The notes under the pieces: generated by a model | Told to the model about the DNA's origin: nothing | The model's input: the letters and a program-made list of their open reading frames with translations, nothing else | Databases searched by the model: none | Made by a program: the position numbers and the translations under genes | Shown: positions 34,762 to 47,214 of the stretch, piece after piece | How positions within the stretch are numbered: the stretch's first letter is position 1 | Layout of the letters: each line of letters begins with the position of its first letter | DNA from: Archegozetes longisetosus | Taxonomy: Eukaryota > Arthropoda > Arachnida > Sarcoptiformes > Trhypochthoniidae | Assembly (NCBI GenBank): GCA_018873245.2 | Contig: JAEMBT020000009.1 | Span: forward strand, 5,201,180 to 5,265,179 | DNA length: 64,000 nt | Reading direction: 5' to 3'

Positions 34762-36161
34762 GGTGATTTCATAATGTACTTCAAACTTTTTGATAAGATA
34801 AAATTACGTTATTATTAACTTTAGTCAATAAGTTAATACTTCCAACTAATCACTAGTTAGTGTACTATTAAATGATGGCCCTTCAACTAATTGTGTTGAT
34901 TCTTGCCGTATTGGCATTAAAAAGTATCGAGGCCCCATTTTTAGACCAACTTCGGGAAAGTGTCACTGCAGAGGACCAGCGATCATTTATAAAGTTAAGT
35001 GTATTACTGGGCACAGCTCCAAGAGTTGTTGCGACACAACTGGCAACTGCTGCTCCTCAAGGCCATTTAAGTGAAAGGCAAGTATACACCTGGTATAATG
35101 ATTTTAAAGACGGAAAGCGCACAGATATAGAAAATCTATCTGGACCCGGAAGACCACCAGATGTGGTTACAGAAGAAAATAAAGAAATGGTTAGGCAGCT
35201 GATATTGGAGAGCGAGGGAATGCGTACGGAAGATCTCTTATATGAAAGTCTTATGTCTCATACAAGCTTATGGAGACTTCTCAAAGAAATCGGAGCCAGA
35301 AAAATAAAGTCCAGGTGGGTCCCTCACGAATTGACCGAGAGACAACAGCAAGCAAGAATGAATATAGCAGGTAAACATCTTGCACGTTATCAAAGGGAAC
35401 GTGATTTTCTGAATAAGATAATCGCCATCGATGAGACATGGATTAAATCATATGACCCACAAGAGTCTAGAGCCGCTAGTGAATGGCTATTGCCTGGACA
35501 AAAACCGTAGTTATGCGGAAATGAAAAAAAAATTTTTCTGAAAAATTTTTTTCACCGCATTTTTTTCCTATTTGTCGTAGACCCAAGATATTAAAGGAAG
35601 AACCTCAACAATGGAAGTGCATTATGATTTTGGCACTTTGGAAGAAGCAGGTCTTCACATACGAGATTTTACCTGAATGAAGTACTGTTGACAGTGTCAC
35701 CTATCTTAACTTCCTCGAACGTCGTTTGCTTCCCGAAGTTAATCGAAAAAAATTTGGACGTCCCATCATATTACATGACAATGCCAGACCCCATAAACAT
35801 CGCATTATTAGGGAGTTTCTGCAAGAAAAACGTTGGGAATAATTGGAGCACCCACCATATAGCGCTGATATGTCACCGCCGGATATGGACGCTATCCATC
35901 GTATAAAAGTACCAAACAAGGGGAAGCAGTTCCAGAGTCAAGATGAGCTCAAAAGGGATTACGCAGCTGTAATTCGGGACATTAACGAAAAACACGAATC
36001 TTTGGGTATCACGATGCTACCTGACCGCTGGAGAGCTATCACCCTTGCATGTGGCAAATATGTCGAAGATTAGTATAAAACATACTTTGATATCTTGTAT
36101 CATTTTGGAAATATTTGAAAAATAATATTGAAAAAAGTTTGAAGTCCATTATGAAATCACC
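34762..36161 (+). mobile_element. Mariner element, nearly full length
   Basis: TIRs of about 30 bp (GGTGATTTCATAATGTACTT at the left, one mismatch at the right) are flanked by TA (34760-34761, 36162-36163). The total of 1.4 kb is near the family size. It carries a single transposase frame, damaged as described under the transposase entry. Confidence 0.9.
34872..36073 (+). pseudogene. Mariner transposase, inactivated
   Basis: 34872-35510 is open for 212 codons: helix-turn-helix (DQRSFIKLSVLLGTAPRVV), PGRPP linker, VPHELT motif and the first catalytic Asp in IAIDETW. After it, a 48-bp palindrome (35513-35560, ATGCGG...CCGCAT) and a stop interrupt the frame. The rest continues with further stops at about 35675 and 35840: second Asp in ILHDNARPHKH and third in PPYSADMSPPDMD, 34 residues apart (D,D34D), then a C-terminal tail to 36073. 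The ATG-initiated N-terminus is unusual: some 20 hydrophobic residues (LQLIVLILAVLALKS) resembling a signal peptide precede the normal mariner start. That is odd for a nuclear enzyme and may be fused sequence. Confidence 0.85.
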
Positions 36162-36341
36162 TAATATATATATAGAATTTATGCAATAAACTCTATGGAA
36201 ATTTTAAAAGTTCAAGGTGCTCTAACTTTGACCCCTTTTGACTGCGACACTTCACCTTTTGCATATTTATTACTCACACCAAGGGGTGATGGTATGTATT
36301 TTACGCCTCTGTGGGGTGTAGCATATTCTAAATCGGAGCCA

Positions 36342-37529
36342 TATATTGATTTTAAATGCATCAGCTTATTGACTTGAAGCTTATTCTTAAACATACTCAA
36401 TGATGATATGAACATAACACAGCACAGACTTATGAGGAACACTTCCTTAGTTGTGAACTTCTCAACTATTATTTTCATATATATATTTTCTTTTTCGATT
36501 ACTTTCAAATGTCAATACATATAAAACGGTCTCTCTCTTCCATTAAAAATTTTTAGCAAAAAATTCAAGCTTTAAAGATGTTCCAGAAATTACTGAACTA
36601 ACCATAACTATAATTAATAATTATTATTGATTTGCTGTTCTCATTGCGATAAAAATTTGTTTAAATCATTTTTTTCATTCATATCACGTCCACTATAATT
36701 AAAATGAAGTTTATATAAGTATTTGTTTGAATTTATATTAAATTGCATATATAGAGATGTACTTTAGTTTACTTTATTAGTTGTTGGTAATTAGAATTTT
36801 ACCCCAATGATAGTTTGTAACAAGTTTTGTGTATTTTATCATATTTTATACACAAAACCAGCATATTTCGGGTGCTTATTTCTGGCCACTCGGAGCGTAT
36901 TCGCAACTAAGTTTGTTCGTTAGGTATCTTAAGACAAGTACTTTAATAAAAATTTAGTCCGAAATTCAAACTCGATAATCACTTGAGATACTTTCAGTGT
37001 TAGATTAATCATGATCTACAAGGTCACTTTTAAGTAATTGTTGAGAAACTGCATTAATTTTCAAATAAGGGCACTTATGCTAACACAATTACCAGAAAAA
37101 ATAACTGAGAGTTGAAGGTAATGCAGCCTTTCCTGTAGAACACATCTCATTAGTCGGCTAAATATCAGATTAAATAAATTAATAAAGTTCAGAATCGATT
37201 GATAAAAATGGTCTAATAGGTCATCAAGTTTTAATGTTTAATAAAATAAAATCCTTCACGAGCTATACGTGAAAGTATATATATTTTAAACTCTCAGTTA
37301 TTTTTTCTAGTATTGAACAACTAGAACTTAGTATTATTTTGGTAAACAAATATTGTATTTAACTTAGAAGTTTCAACAATCCTAGCTTAGTAGCAGTGAA
37401 AACTACTATAAAATATGTACGAATCGGAAAAAATCAAAGAGTATTTCAGAGACATTAGCATTAAAAAAATGAGGTAAATTTGACAGTCAGTGATAGTTTT
37501 ATTATAAAAATAAATGGCTTACAGCTCAA
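36342..37529. other. Intergenic, nothing recognised
   Basis: AT-rich. A short inverted pair around ACACAAAAC / GTTTTGTGT lies near 36825-36860. No coding stretch or RNA gene seen. AATAAA-like words on the minus strand near 37510 could serve the following gene. Confidence 0.35.
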
Positions 37530-37970
37530 TTAAGCTGTTTTGTTTGTAGAATAACATATTTCAGATAAATAAGGAATAGCATCACAAAAATTCATCTCTA
37601 TATAACTCTTCAATTTTTTGAAATAATGAATTCCATATGTAACATCATTATCAGTGCAAATGTAAGGTGAGTACTTGTATTGACAACCTATCCAATCCCA
37701 TAATGAGCAACAATAGCTTATGTTGTTGCGTGGTGTATTATGCCCTGGATATTCCACACCCCAACGAGAAATTATTGCTTGTTTACAGTGTTCAAAACCA
37801 TGGTTTTCCAGTGTTTTGTTTAGACACTTCCAATATTTTCCAGGATCTATAGTTGTCTCATTAGTTTTATTTTCATTTGAGTAATAATTCTCTGCTGGAA
37901 AACTTTCTAAGAATTGAGAGGAAATATTGATTGAATAAAATATGAACAAAAAACTTAAAAATAATTTCAT
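37530..37970 (-). CDS. Small cysteine-rich secreted protein
   Basis: The first ATG is at 37970, giving 146 residues. A signal peptide (KLFLSFLFIFYSINISS) is followed by a mature region with several N-glycosylation sequons (NKT, NET, NIS). Ten Cys are visible, including WKCLNKT, EHCKQ, the pair in SYCCSLWDWIGC, YICTD and NFCDAIPYLSEIC. The spacing suggests a small disulphide-bonded extracellular domain, loosely like DB-type modules of ecdysozoans, but I do not recognise the family. A single exon with no lesions. It stands alone between a composite transposon and a MITE. Likely expressed and secreted; function unknown. Confidence 0.7.
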   Translation of the reverse strand: MKLFLSFLFIFYSINISSQFLESFPAENYYSNENKTNETTIDPGKYWKCLNKTLENHGFEHCKQAIISRWGVEYPGHNTPRNNISYCCSLWDWIGCQYKYSPYICTDNDVTYGIHYFKKLKSYIEMNFCDAIPYLSEICYSTNKTA

Positions 37971-38237
37971 TTCCAAATAGCAAATGTTTCAGATCATAAG
38001 AACCTAATAATATGTTTGTGAGGTTCAATTTCGCAGAATATTTATCGTAAAAATTGTGTTATCATTTTATGGACTTCAACCCACTCAAGTAATACATAAA
38101 ATTGATAATTTTAGCAATCATATAAGATTTCCAAAACATGTTTATCCTCGTATTTTAGTGATAACTTTTGAAATAATCATTGTTAAAGGAACTCGAACAT
38201 AAATTATAAATTATCAAAAACCTTAATTATTATTTAT

Positions 38238-39415
38238 TAGGGTGATCACCTCTGGCTTGTCTCATGACAGAACAAAAATATTAAAGGGAGGACCCTTACA
38301 TTTTAAAAAATAAAAACGCCGCTTTTACTAGTTATTTCAAATATTTGGTTGTCAAACAATACATTCTAATATTAAACATTGAAAATTATTACTCATAGTT
38401 TATTTCAAAAGTATATCTTTTAGAAATGACATCTTTCAAAAGTTATTCGAGAGTAAGAAATACACTTCTACCTCTCAATTGGGAAGTGCTCGGGACCAAA
38501 ATTTCATATTGACTTATAGAAGTATTCAACATATAGAGGGACTATATCTATCTATTAAATATATATGACTTATGAATTTAATATCTCTATTAACATATAA
38601 ATAACACAAACTTCAATTACTGCTTATTTTAATAAATTATAGACATTTCACGTAATTTTCATTAAAACTTATGTAAAACCATTGAATTTAGAGTTAAGTT
38701 TCGTTTGCGCTTCAAGTCGTTCATTGCATTCTTAACTTTGGAGAAGTAGACAAACATTTCGGGTGTCTCTTTTATTATGAAGTCCTCGATTTCAGTCAAG
38801 TTTTTTATCGCATAAGTTCGTTTCGTTTTACTGATTTAGATGTCATTTTAAATACACATTTGACATAAACACGTATTGATGTCATTAAACATCACTTTTA
38901 GTTACTTTTTACAGCTTTGCGTCAAGTTTTAAAACACAATTTCCATTACAGAGGTATTGCTTATAGTATACGGGGCTCTATCACGTGTTGACAATTCGGA
39001 ATACAGAGGTTATCAAGTTATAGAGGGAAACATATAATGGGGTTCTATGGGAATGAATTCGGACCGAAAGGCTGTAATCGAGATATAGAGAGATTTCCAT
39101 TACAAAGGGATTCCAATTGAGAGTTTCAAGTGTACTGGTTTATATCAGAGATAAGTTAAGGCAGAAAAGACTAGTTCTATAACTTTTGGTTTTAAGCCAC
39201 AGGTGTTCAATACATTAAACTGGGTTTCTTATCCCTTATCAATTGTAATATAAATTCAATGTTGGAATTTCTAAGTAATATTTTCTATACACATTTTCAA
39301 AACGAAAGTTGAAAAACGGGACAACTAATTGTTCCGTCGATAGTTTTTGGTCTGATGGGATTTCTGTCTTTTATCTTCAAAATGACGGGACTGTCCCGTC
39401 AAAAACGGAACGGGT
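38238..39415. mobile_element. GGGTGRCCACC-family MITE in inverted orientation, with a nested element
   Basis: The left end AGGGTGATCACCTCTGGCTT is the reverse complement of the right end of the 57.3-59.0 kb copy. The right part (GACGGGACTGTCCCGTC ... ACGGGTT) is the reverse complement of its left end. Inside, CTCTCAATTGGGAA (about 38474) and TTCCAATTGAGAG (about 39113) mark a nested TIR pair enclosing about 0.65 kb. No coding sequence. Confidence 0.55.
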
Positions 39416-39811
39416 TATTACTTATGAAATAGATATGTGACAGGCTACTAGACTTGACGCATCTGAGAAAAAATTTTAAAATTTTTAATATGACTGATAA
39501 AAAAAATAAAACTCAAATCAGAGGTTTTCTCTATCAACAAATGTTAAAAATATAAACATTAATTACATGCTCGAAATGTTGAAAATGATGTTTTATATTC
39601 ATATCTACTGCTAATATAATTATGTCTATCCCTTAGTAGTTAATGTTTTAAGAAAAATACCAAACAAACTTTTTCCAATACTGAGTGACATATTTATTAT
39701 GCCTAAAAATTTTGATTATTTTACTTAACGATACTTTGCTTTAATCTTAATATAATTTTAATTTGATATTATGCTTTGAATTTTAGTTCAGTAGGTAAGA
39801 ACAATTTGAAC

Positions 39812-42473
39812 TAGAGATGGCATCGGAATTAGGACGGGACGGGACAGGATTGGGATTCAACTTAAAATGCTCGAGACGGAATCGGGATTTTTGAAAATTA
39901 CTAAAAAATTCCCTAAACAGATTTGGTTTTTAATATATTTATATTGATAATATAACAGCGTTTAAGTTTAGGGTTTTATCGATAGCAAACCTTTAAAGCA
40001 GTATTATTAGTACTAATACTTTAATTGCGCGTAGTTTTTGGTCAAATACTTGGGCGCATGTTTTAGAATGTAAACAAACCTGTCGTTTGTGTTCATTGAC
40101 ATCAGATTCATTTATAATACAAAATTTATATTAAAACCGATTATATTTTTGTGACAATCCAATTTTTTAACGAGTTCGCTTTAATTGGAAAATGATTTAT
40201 TACTAATCATTAATTATTAAATTAGATGGTAAGTTTAATTGCGAATTTTAATAACAAATAATGACATGCTTTTAGATTAATATATAGTTTTATTATATTA
40301 AACTATAACTTATTGTCCGTCAAAGACCTCTTGATTCAGTCATTTAAAATGGAAGGAACCTGTGATATAATTAGTCTTATTGATTCGTGTGACAATACAT
40401 TCGAACTTATCAAAGATAAAGATGTAACTAACAAGCAAATAATATCAAAATTAGTTTTGACGAAGAGTGAGAGAATAAATTATGTAAAAATTAAAGGTAA
40501 AACCTCAAGTTAAATGTTATTATACTTAATTAGTATCTTGTTTTACGAAATAGCAAAGTTTGGGAAAGTTTAAGCGAATATTTGTCGATAAAATTGAGAG
40601 CCCATTTGTTAAATGCAACAAATGAGATGCGATAATAAAGTTGAATTCAAAGGACAGCACTTCAGGACCTAATCGACATAAATGCACAAATATTGATCAA
40701 CCGAAAATAAACGAATCTCTAAAAAGTTTTGCAGCTGAAAAGTCAAAGATTGCAGACGCTGCAGCAATTTGTGCATCAGTCGATATGCTACCTTTTTCAT
40801 TTATTGAAGGAAAAAGGTTTAAGAAATTGGCTAAAGAATTAATAAAAATAGGTAAAAAATTTTCTAGCAAACTCTATATAATTAAGTTTACTCATATAAA
40901 TAGGGCCCATTCGTGGTCAATATGTTGACATTTAAAAGTTATTGCTTCGTAGGAAATGTGTCTCCAATTACGTTGATGTTAATTTTTATATGCTAAAGGA
41001 AAAATTAAAGTTAAAATTGAAGTTTGTGGAATTTTTGGCATTACATGTGATCACTGGGTTCACGATTCTTCTAAGACTTATTACTTAACTGTGACGGCAC
41101 AATATTTCGATAATAAGGAATTAAAATCACGAGTTTTATGTACAATCGAAGCTGAAGATAAAAAAGCGGCGACGACTAAGTTAATGGTAGAACAAATTCT
41201 TCATAGTTTTAACATACAAAACAGCGAATTAATTTATGCAACCGATAATGCAAGTGCTATGAAATTGACATTTAATAATGATATTTAGATGGGTTGCTTT
41301 TTACATAATATGAGTCTTGTTCAAAAGCATGCATTTAATAACATAAATATAGATAGGGATCAAGTTAATTAATGACTTCTTATTACGTTCCGAAGAATTG
41401 GTTACATTGGCAAAACGGTCAGGGTATGTATAAAACTGAAAATAAGATTGATATTTATCATTTTTAAATTAATAGATTCCAACATGAAATGCAAGCAACA
41501 CTCAAACAAATGGTAGAAGTTCGGTTGGACAGTAGATTAGATATGTTGGAATCAACTGCTGATAATTATGCAACACTCAAGGCTTTATCTTTAAGCAACG
41601 AGAAAATTTATTCGCACTTAATATTTATTAATGAAGACTTACTTTCAAATTTAATGCCTCTTTTAAGACCTTTAAAAGAAGCACATCTTAAACGTTGTTC
41701 TGAGAATATTCCTACTACTCATTTAGTTCTACCACTAAAGAAGAAGTTGACAAATTTCTATTTATCAAACGATAACGAAAACAACTTAATTAAAGCTCTA
41801 AAAAGAATATCGGCGATGCATTAGAAAGACATTTGGTAATCAATAACTATCACAAATGTGCAACTTTTCTTATTATAGCCTTAAGAAAATTAAACAGTTT
41901 AATTAGCGCAGAAGAAATAGATATTGTCCTACAATTTATTGCTGAAATTATCGAAAAATTTATCATAAAGTCAGACACAATCATCATTGAAGAAGAATCA
42001 AGTGAGAAATTTAAGTTGGATGGCTGTTTGGCAACTTCTGAAAACACAAATTTGAAGGAATCATCATACGCTGAAATTCTAAGATATCTAAATTATCCTT
42101 TTGGTTCAATTAATTTACAAACTGATCCTACTTTATTTTGGTTTAAGTTTCAGAACAATTCCGCGTTTGTTTAAATTATTCATTAAACTTTATAGTGTTC
42201 CTGCTACTAATTTGTCAAGCGAAAGAAATTTTAACTATGCAGGATTGACCTTAACGGACAGAAGAAATAGACTAGATTCCGATAAGGTCAACGGAATTCT
42301 TTTTGTAAGATCTAATTTTGATTTAATTAAATAAAAGTTTTGCTATTAAAATATGTTTAAAATTTTCAGGATGGGACACATATTTATTCATTAGGGACAG
42401 AACAGGACCGGTCGTTTTAGAAAAGGAGAGGGACGGGATCGGGACCTAAAAATCATCACGATTGCCATATATA
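39812..42473 (+). mobile_element. Degenerate hAT transposon with BED-finger transposase
   Basis: Ends TAGAGATGGCATCGG and CGATTGCCATATATA are inverted, with subterminal GGGACGGGA blocks on both sides; no convincing 8-bp duplication. Plus-strand pieces in order: a BED-finger-like stretch near 40550-40690 (ending GPNRHKC), INESLKSFAAEKSKIADAAA with DMLPFSFIEGKRFKKLAKE (40700-40850), a DDE-core remnant with DHWVHD-like sequence near 41055 and LIYATDNASAM near 41230, and the C-terminal dimerisation domain at 42160-42320 (PATNLSSERNFNYAG, RRNRLDSDKVNGILFV). At least five stops or frameshifts separate these, so it is inactive. Confidence 0.8.
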
Positions 42474-44694
42474 ATGTACAGTTGAAAACTTAGTAGGTTT
42501 TCTGCTGTGTAAGCGGCGTATTCCTGTCTTCAAAACCCTTTATGCATGTGTTAAAACATTTAAAATCTTTTAATGACTTAAACCAGTGATGGTAAGCGAC
42601 TTACAAGAAAGTCTTTTGGGTGTCACGAAGCAATTTTAATTATTTTTGGCTAAAATGTACGTCAATATAAGTAATTGAAAATTTCATAAAAAATTAACCG
42701 CTGAGCTGCTAAAATTCTTTTATGAATTGAGTGATTAGAATGAGAGCCTTTAAAGAAAACTTGTATTGCCGTAACAACATCTACTACTAAATATATTAAA
42801 CGGTTATTGCAATCATTATTAAAATTGCTTTTATTTGATTATTGTGTTGAATTTTAACATAAGTCTCATAATTGATACTTGAATTCGAGTAAACTTTAAT
42901 TTTAATTTCTTATAGTTTTATAATAAGACTAGAATAGTATGCCTATTAATTGCTAAGCATTCAAATTTTGAGGAAACTTTAGGTCGCAGATCAGCACCAA
43001 AGGAGGATAATATTTTTCTATGGATGCCTGGGTTCAGTCCGATTTCGATTAGCGGCATATCATTTGAAAGGTCTTTTAACGCTGAACACAAAAGTCTTTA
43101 AGCACTTTTTACCAAAATCAATAGTTTTCGAGTTATGAGGGAAAACCACCTTATGTTAAAAATCGATTTTTTCGGGTTTTTAGCCACAAGATATAACTTT
43201 CGTGTAGTCCGCTCCCTACTACGTGGAGGTAAACCCGAAGGGAACATAAAACTAAAACCAGAACTATAAATAAAATACAGACTAAAAGGTTGAAATAATT
43301 AATCTGTGTCAGTGCTATCCGGATAGACAGAATGTTTAAAAATATCATCAAATTGTCCACCCGGTGACGTAATCTCGGATAGGTACCTGCCATATCCGAG
43401 ATACCACAGAACTGTCATTATATGTGCACAGCACCCGACAGTTCTGAGACCATTTTTACACTGATAACAGTATTCAATTATTTGTCGTTCCCTTTGCGAA
43501 TCATTACTGGAAGCACTTTGCCAGACTTAGAAAGTCAGTGGCCATCTAGATGCTTCCTCTATGGTGAGCATCTAATTCTGCTTGACAAGACCTTTCTAAA
43601 AATATATATATATATATATTATAAAGGTTTTGGTCTTATAATGCCTGAATTTTTAATAACCGTCTCATACATTTTGGAGTTTATAACTCGGAAACGGAAT
43701 GAGATAGACTATAAGTTGTATATATATTTCGACTCAGGTAAGTCAGATCTATCCAAGGAAACCTAACTCAACTGAGCCTAAAAATATTACCCTCCTTTAT
43801 ATATGTTAATAAATAAATGAATTCTAAGTTATATTTTATCGTTTTGTTTCAAATTTTTTATTCAAGACCTCAAACAAAAGCTGTACTCTCACTACCATAA
43901 ATTTATATAATATTAAAAGGGTTAGCTTAAAAGCCAACCTATTAAAAGCTTGAGACTTAATGATAACTTTTTACAACTATTAATAACTACTAAAAATGTG
44001 ATAGAATCGTTTGTATTAATACTGTGAGTGCATAAAATATTTAGCACTCACAAGTTATCAATTTTTGATAGGGTTCAATTAGGGGTGTCCTATTTCAAAA
44101 TTTGAAATTGTAAACAACCTATTCTCTGAATCCAGACTATTTTAGGATTCAGAAATACGTGTGTAAATGACACATTGGTCACTTATCAATAAGTATTTTG
44201 AGTTCCCTTGTAGCTGATCACGTAGCCGGTTATCAATAAACGATCAGCGAATTACATTATTGAAATACAGTCGATAAACACGTGAAGAAAAGATCCTGAC
44301 CTCGACTCTAAACGTATTTAAAGAGTCGTTTCGGGAGTTGAGAGTTCGTGTCCATCATATGAATAGTTGACTTTATGTACAATTCTTTTGTGATATTTAA
44401 TAAAGCATTTATACGCAAAAACTCTGTTTTGTTTTTTGTGTGATTGAAGGAGTGAGTGAAGTGAAAAGAGGAATGCAGTGCACTCCATCATAAAAGGCTC
44501 TTGCACTTACAATACGATAAAAAATATTTTCGAACTTGAACTAGTCAAATAGTTCTGAGTACTGATCCTCCGTATTTTTATAACAAATAAAGTTATCAAG
44601 CAATCGTTAAAGGCATCATAAACTTGTTCACATAAAATGAAAAATAATTCATTCTATAATAAATAAATTTACCCAAAACATATTTAGATTATGG
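42474..44694. other. Intergenic with repeat fragments; 5' flank of GR pseudogene C
   Basis: About 42585-42720 (starting CCAGTGATGGTAAGCGAC, with CTTTTGGGTGTCA and AATTATTTTTGGCTAAAA) is an interspersed repeat whose inverted copy lies at about 52620-52770. 43160-43600 is a GC-richer segment, possibly old retroposed or gene-derived sequence, that I could not identify. A short (TA)n run lies at 43604-43620. From about 43790 on, the sequence matches the GR upstream flank. Confidence 0.45.
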
Positions 44695-45608
44695 ATGGAG
44701 CCTGAAAACTGTGATTTTGTTCCAATAAAGCTTTACCAAGAGAATTAATTCTCAATTCAGTTGATGCTCACTTATATAGAACCGGTTTATCACTGTTTCC
44801 AAATCAATTCGCCAAAAGGAAAATTTCAAAATAAAAAATTTATATTCACTATTCAATTACAACTATTGATACTTTGTATAATTTCGTTATTTTCTTCTGA
44901 AGAGGATCCAAACCTTTACATACATATTAGAGAATTGAGATATTTTCTCAACGCTAGAGTGCATATCAACTTAACATCTTATTTTATAATATTGATATCA
45001 ATTGTGTTTCAGGTTCTTCATTATTACAACTATAAGAACGATATTAAACCTTCTTATCTTAAACCATTTGAGGTGCTTTCGGGATTAATCTCATCAAGCA
45101 TCACTTACTTATCAGACTATATTTGGAAATTGAATTTTCTTCACAAGTTTCTTATATTCCACGCCAGCCTTATAATTATTTGGGTTCTATTATTAATCAT
45201 AAAAACCGCGTCCTTTATTGTGAAACTAATCAATCGTATAAGTCATTGAACTCGTGTGTCCTATCACTCAGTGGCGGACGTTTGAATATATTTAGACGAT
45301 TAAAGGTCAGAATAAAATTTTACTAAATTGAAATTAAATCTCTATTAAATTGACTTTAATTATAGCTAATGTCATTTATTGAGAGATGAGGCCAGAAGAG
45401 AGTTGGATTTCATTGTTAGAAGCTATTTACTATTAACTATTTCCGTGGATATGAAGTCAGTATTTACTAATAAAATAATAAGAGGGTCATAATATTGATT
45501 TTAGCCTTTCAGTGGATTTTTTCGATAAAAGTTATATTTCTGTTGAAAATGATAGAAATGTCGAAAAACGATTCGAATCAAGTTAGCGATCAGAACTACT
45601 TCACATGA
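44695..45608 (+). pseudogene. Gustatory receptor, copy C, pseudogene with internal deletion
   Basis: Exon 1 (44695-45305) starts MEPENCDF and then shifts frame. About 460 bp are missing compared with A, joining the SGLIS region directly to the sequence before TM6, so the middle membrane segments are gone. Exon 2 (45366-45455) has two stops (TGA 45387-45389 and TAG 45417-45419). Exon 3 (45513-45608) is still open and reads IKVIFLLKMIEMSKNDSN, with the longer C-terminal tail also seen in copy D. Splice sites AAG|GT, GAA|GT and TTCAG are preserved. Confidence 0.85.
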
Positions 45609-45971
45609 ATACTAGCTTGAGTAAAGCTTGATTAATGATAAGTTTATTGGTAAAACTCTTATGAATATAAATCTATATTTATATAAATACAAAATTGTTT
45701 AGAACTGATCTCGTCTTATATGTAATATTGAAGAACACAAAAATATGCTTACACTTAACTTTTTTGCAATTTGTTTAGTCGATTTTAGAGAAAATTCGAA
45801 TTCAATGTTAAGTTGTTTAGTATTGTATTAGCTACTTTTCTGTATCGAATAAATTAGTTGCTCATTAGGTAACAATTTTGTTGTGGGAATCGACCAAAAA
45901 ATGGAAATAATGACACTATTATTGATAATATTACAAGTTACTCATTACAACAATAATCAAAATGATGCGAA
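45609..45971. other. 3' flank of GR pseudogene C
   Basis: Similar to the 3' flanks of copies A and D (CTTATATGTAATATTG blocks), so the duplicated unit extends beyond the stop codon. Nothing else seen. Confidence 0.45.
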
Positions 45972-47172
45972 AAGTGTGACCAACCGTCCTTTTTCCAAGG
46001 ACAGTCCCGGATTTTAAGTACTTGTCTAATGTCCTGGAAAGGGTCTTCCCTTCACATTAAAATATCCCGGAAAGCAAGATATTAAAAGCAACTTTTTTGC
46101 GCTCAGCTGTTATGAAAAAATGTCATTTAAGACCAAGATTGAAAAGAAAATTATATGAAATGAGAGTGTAATTCACGATGAAAATCAATAGAAAAATAAA
46201 TTATAATCTAAATTGAATAACTGTTAGTAAAAGTTAATAAAAAATTATAAAAGTATTGCGTATTATTGCAAAAATTTAGTGAAAGAGTAATGTTAGTGTT
46301 TGTTTTTAAATCATATGAAAGCGTTTGTGAAACATATATACTGTATATTAATATAATGTACTATAATATAGTGTACTATCTAAAGGTTCTAATATTTAAG
46401 TCAATGTTTATTCATAAAGTTATATACTTATAAGTGATTACTAAACTTTTTGGTTATCATATATGAAGCGGGGACTCTCATTGACTCATTATGAACTATT
46501 GACTCCTTATGGAGTCATTTGTTTATTAACGCCCCCTTATTGTATCCACATTCAAATATACGTGTTACCAATTATTTAAAAATATTTATATTTTAGAATT
46601 TAAAAAATGAAGACTAGATCCATGGCTAGAAATAGGCAAAGTAATAATAATAATATTATTATTATTTTATTTATTGTTTATTTAATATTAATATTATTAA
46701 TTATAATAATTAACAATTAATAATATTAATATTAAATAAATAAAAAATTAAAAATATTATTATTGTTATTATTATAAAATTCAAGAGAATGGCAATGTCG
46801 TGATACTAGTGATGATAATGATAGTGCTGGTGGTGCTGATGGTTCTGATGCTAATGGCACTACTGGTGGTGAAGTCTAAAGAAGTAGGCTACAGGTGTTA
46901 CGGGTGTCGTAGGTGTTAAAGGTTTAATGAATTATATAGAGGAAATTAGTAAGCAGACATAGTATGTTTTTTAATTTTAGATACAAAACTCAAAGTTAGC
47001 GGAAGTTTTTAGAGATCAATGGTGATCAATGGGAGTCAATAAGGGTCAAAGATTAGGGGTCGTTGTAAAAGCGAGAAGTAGATGAGTCTGTTTTGACAAA
47101 GTTGCACTCAGGTCCCCGCTTCATATATGGTAACTAACTTTTTAGTGCTTCCAATATGAACCTTAATGTATT

Positions 47173-47214
<42 letters not shown>

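Larger units (their letters stand above)
33956..36341. mobile_element. Composite element: old TIR pair enclosing a SINE and a mariner
   Basis: After removing the SINE (34055-34400), the left flank 33956-34490 matches the reverse complement of 36185-36341: TTTAGAATATGC, GAGTAATAAATAT and GAAGTGTCGCAG occur in the same order and spacing. These are therefore the ~190-bp arms of one older inverted-repeat element. A mariner (34762-36161) sits between them. No coding content of its own is left. Confidence 0.7.

Noticed and set aside
43151-43766. Frames of 80 and 114 codons around a GC-richer segment
   Set aside because: No domain recognised; one runs through a (TA)n tract. They may be old retroposed DNA but support is insufficient.
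44318-44506. 62-codon minus-strand frame
   Set aside because: Part of the GR flank region; no recognisable motif or splice context.
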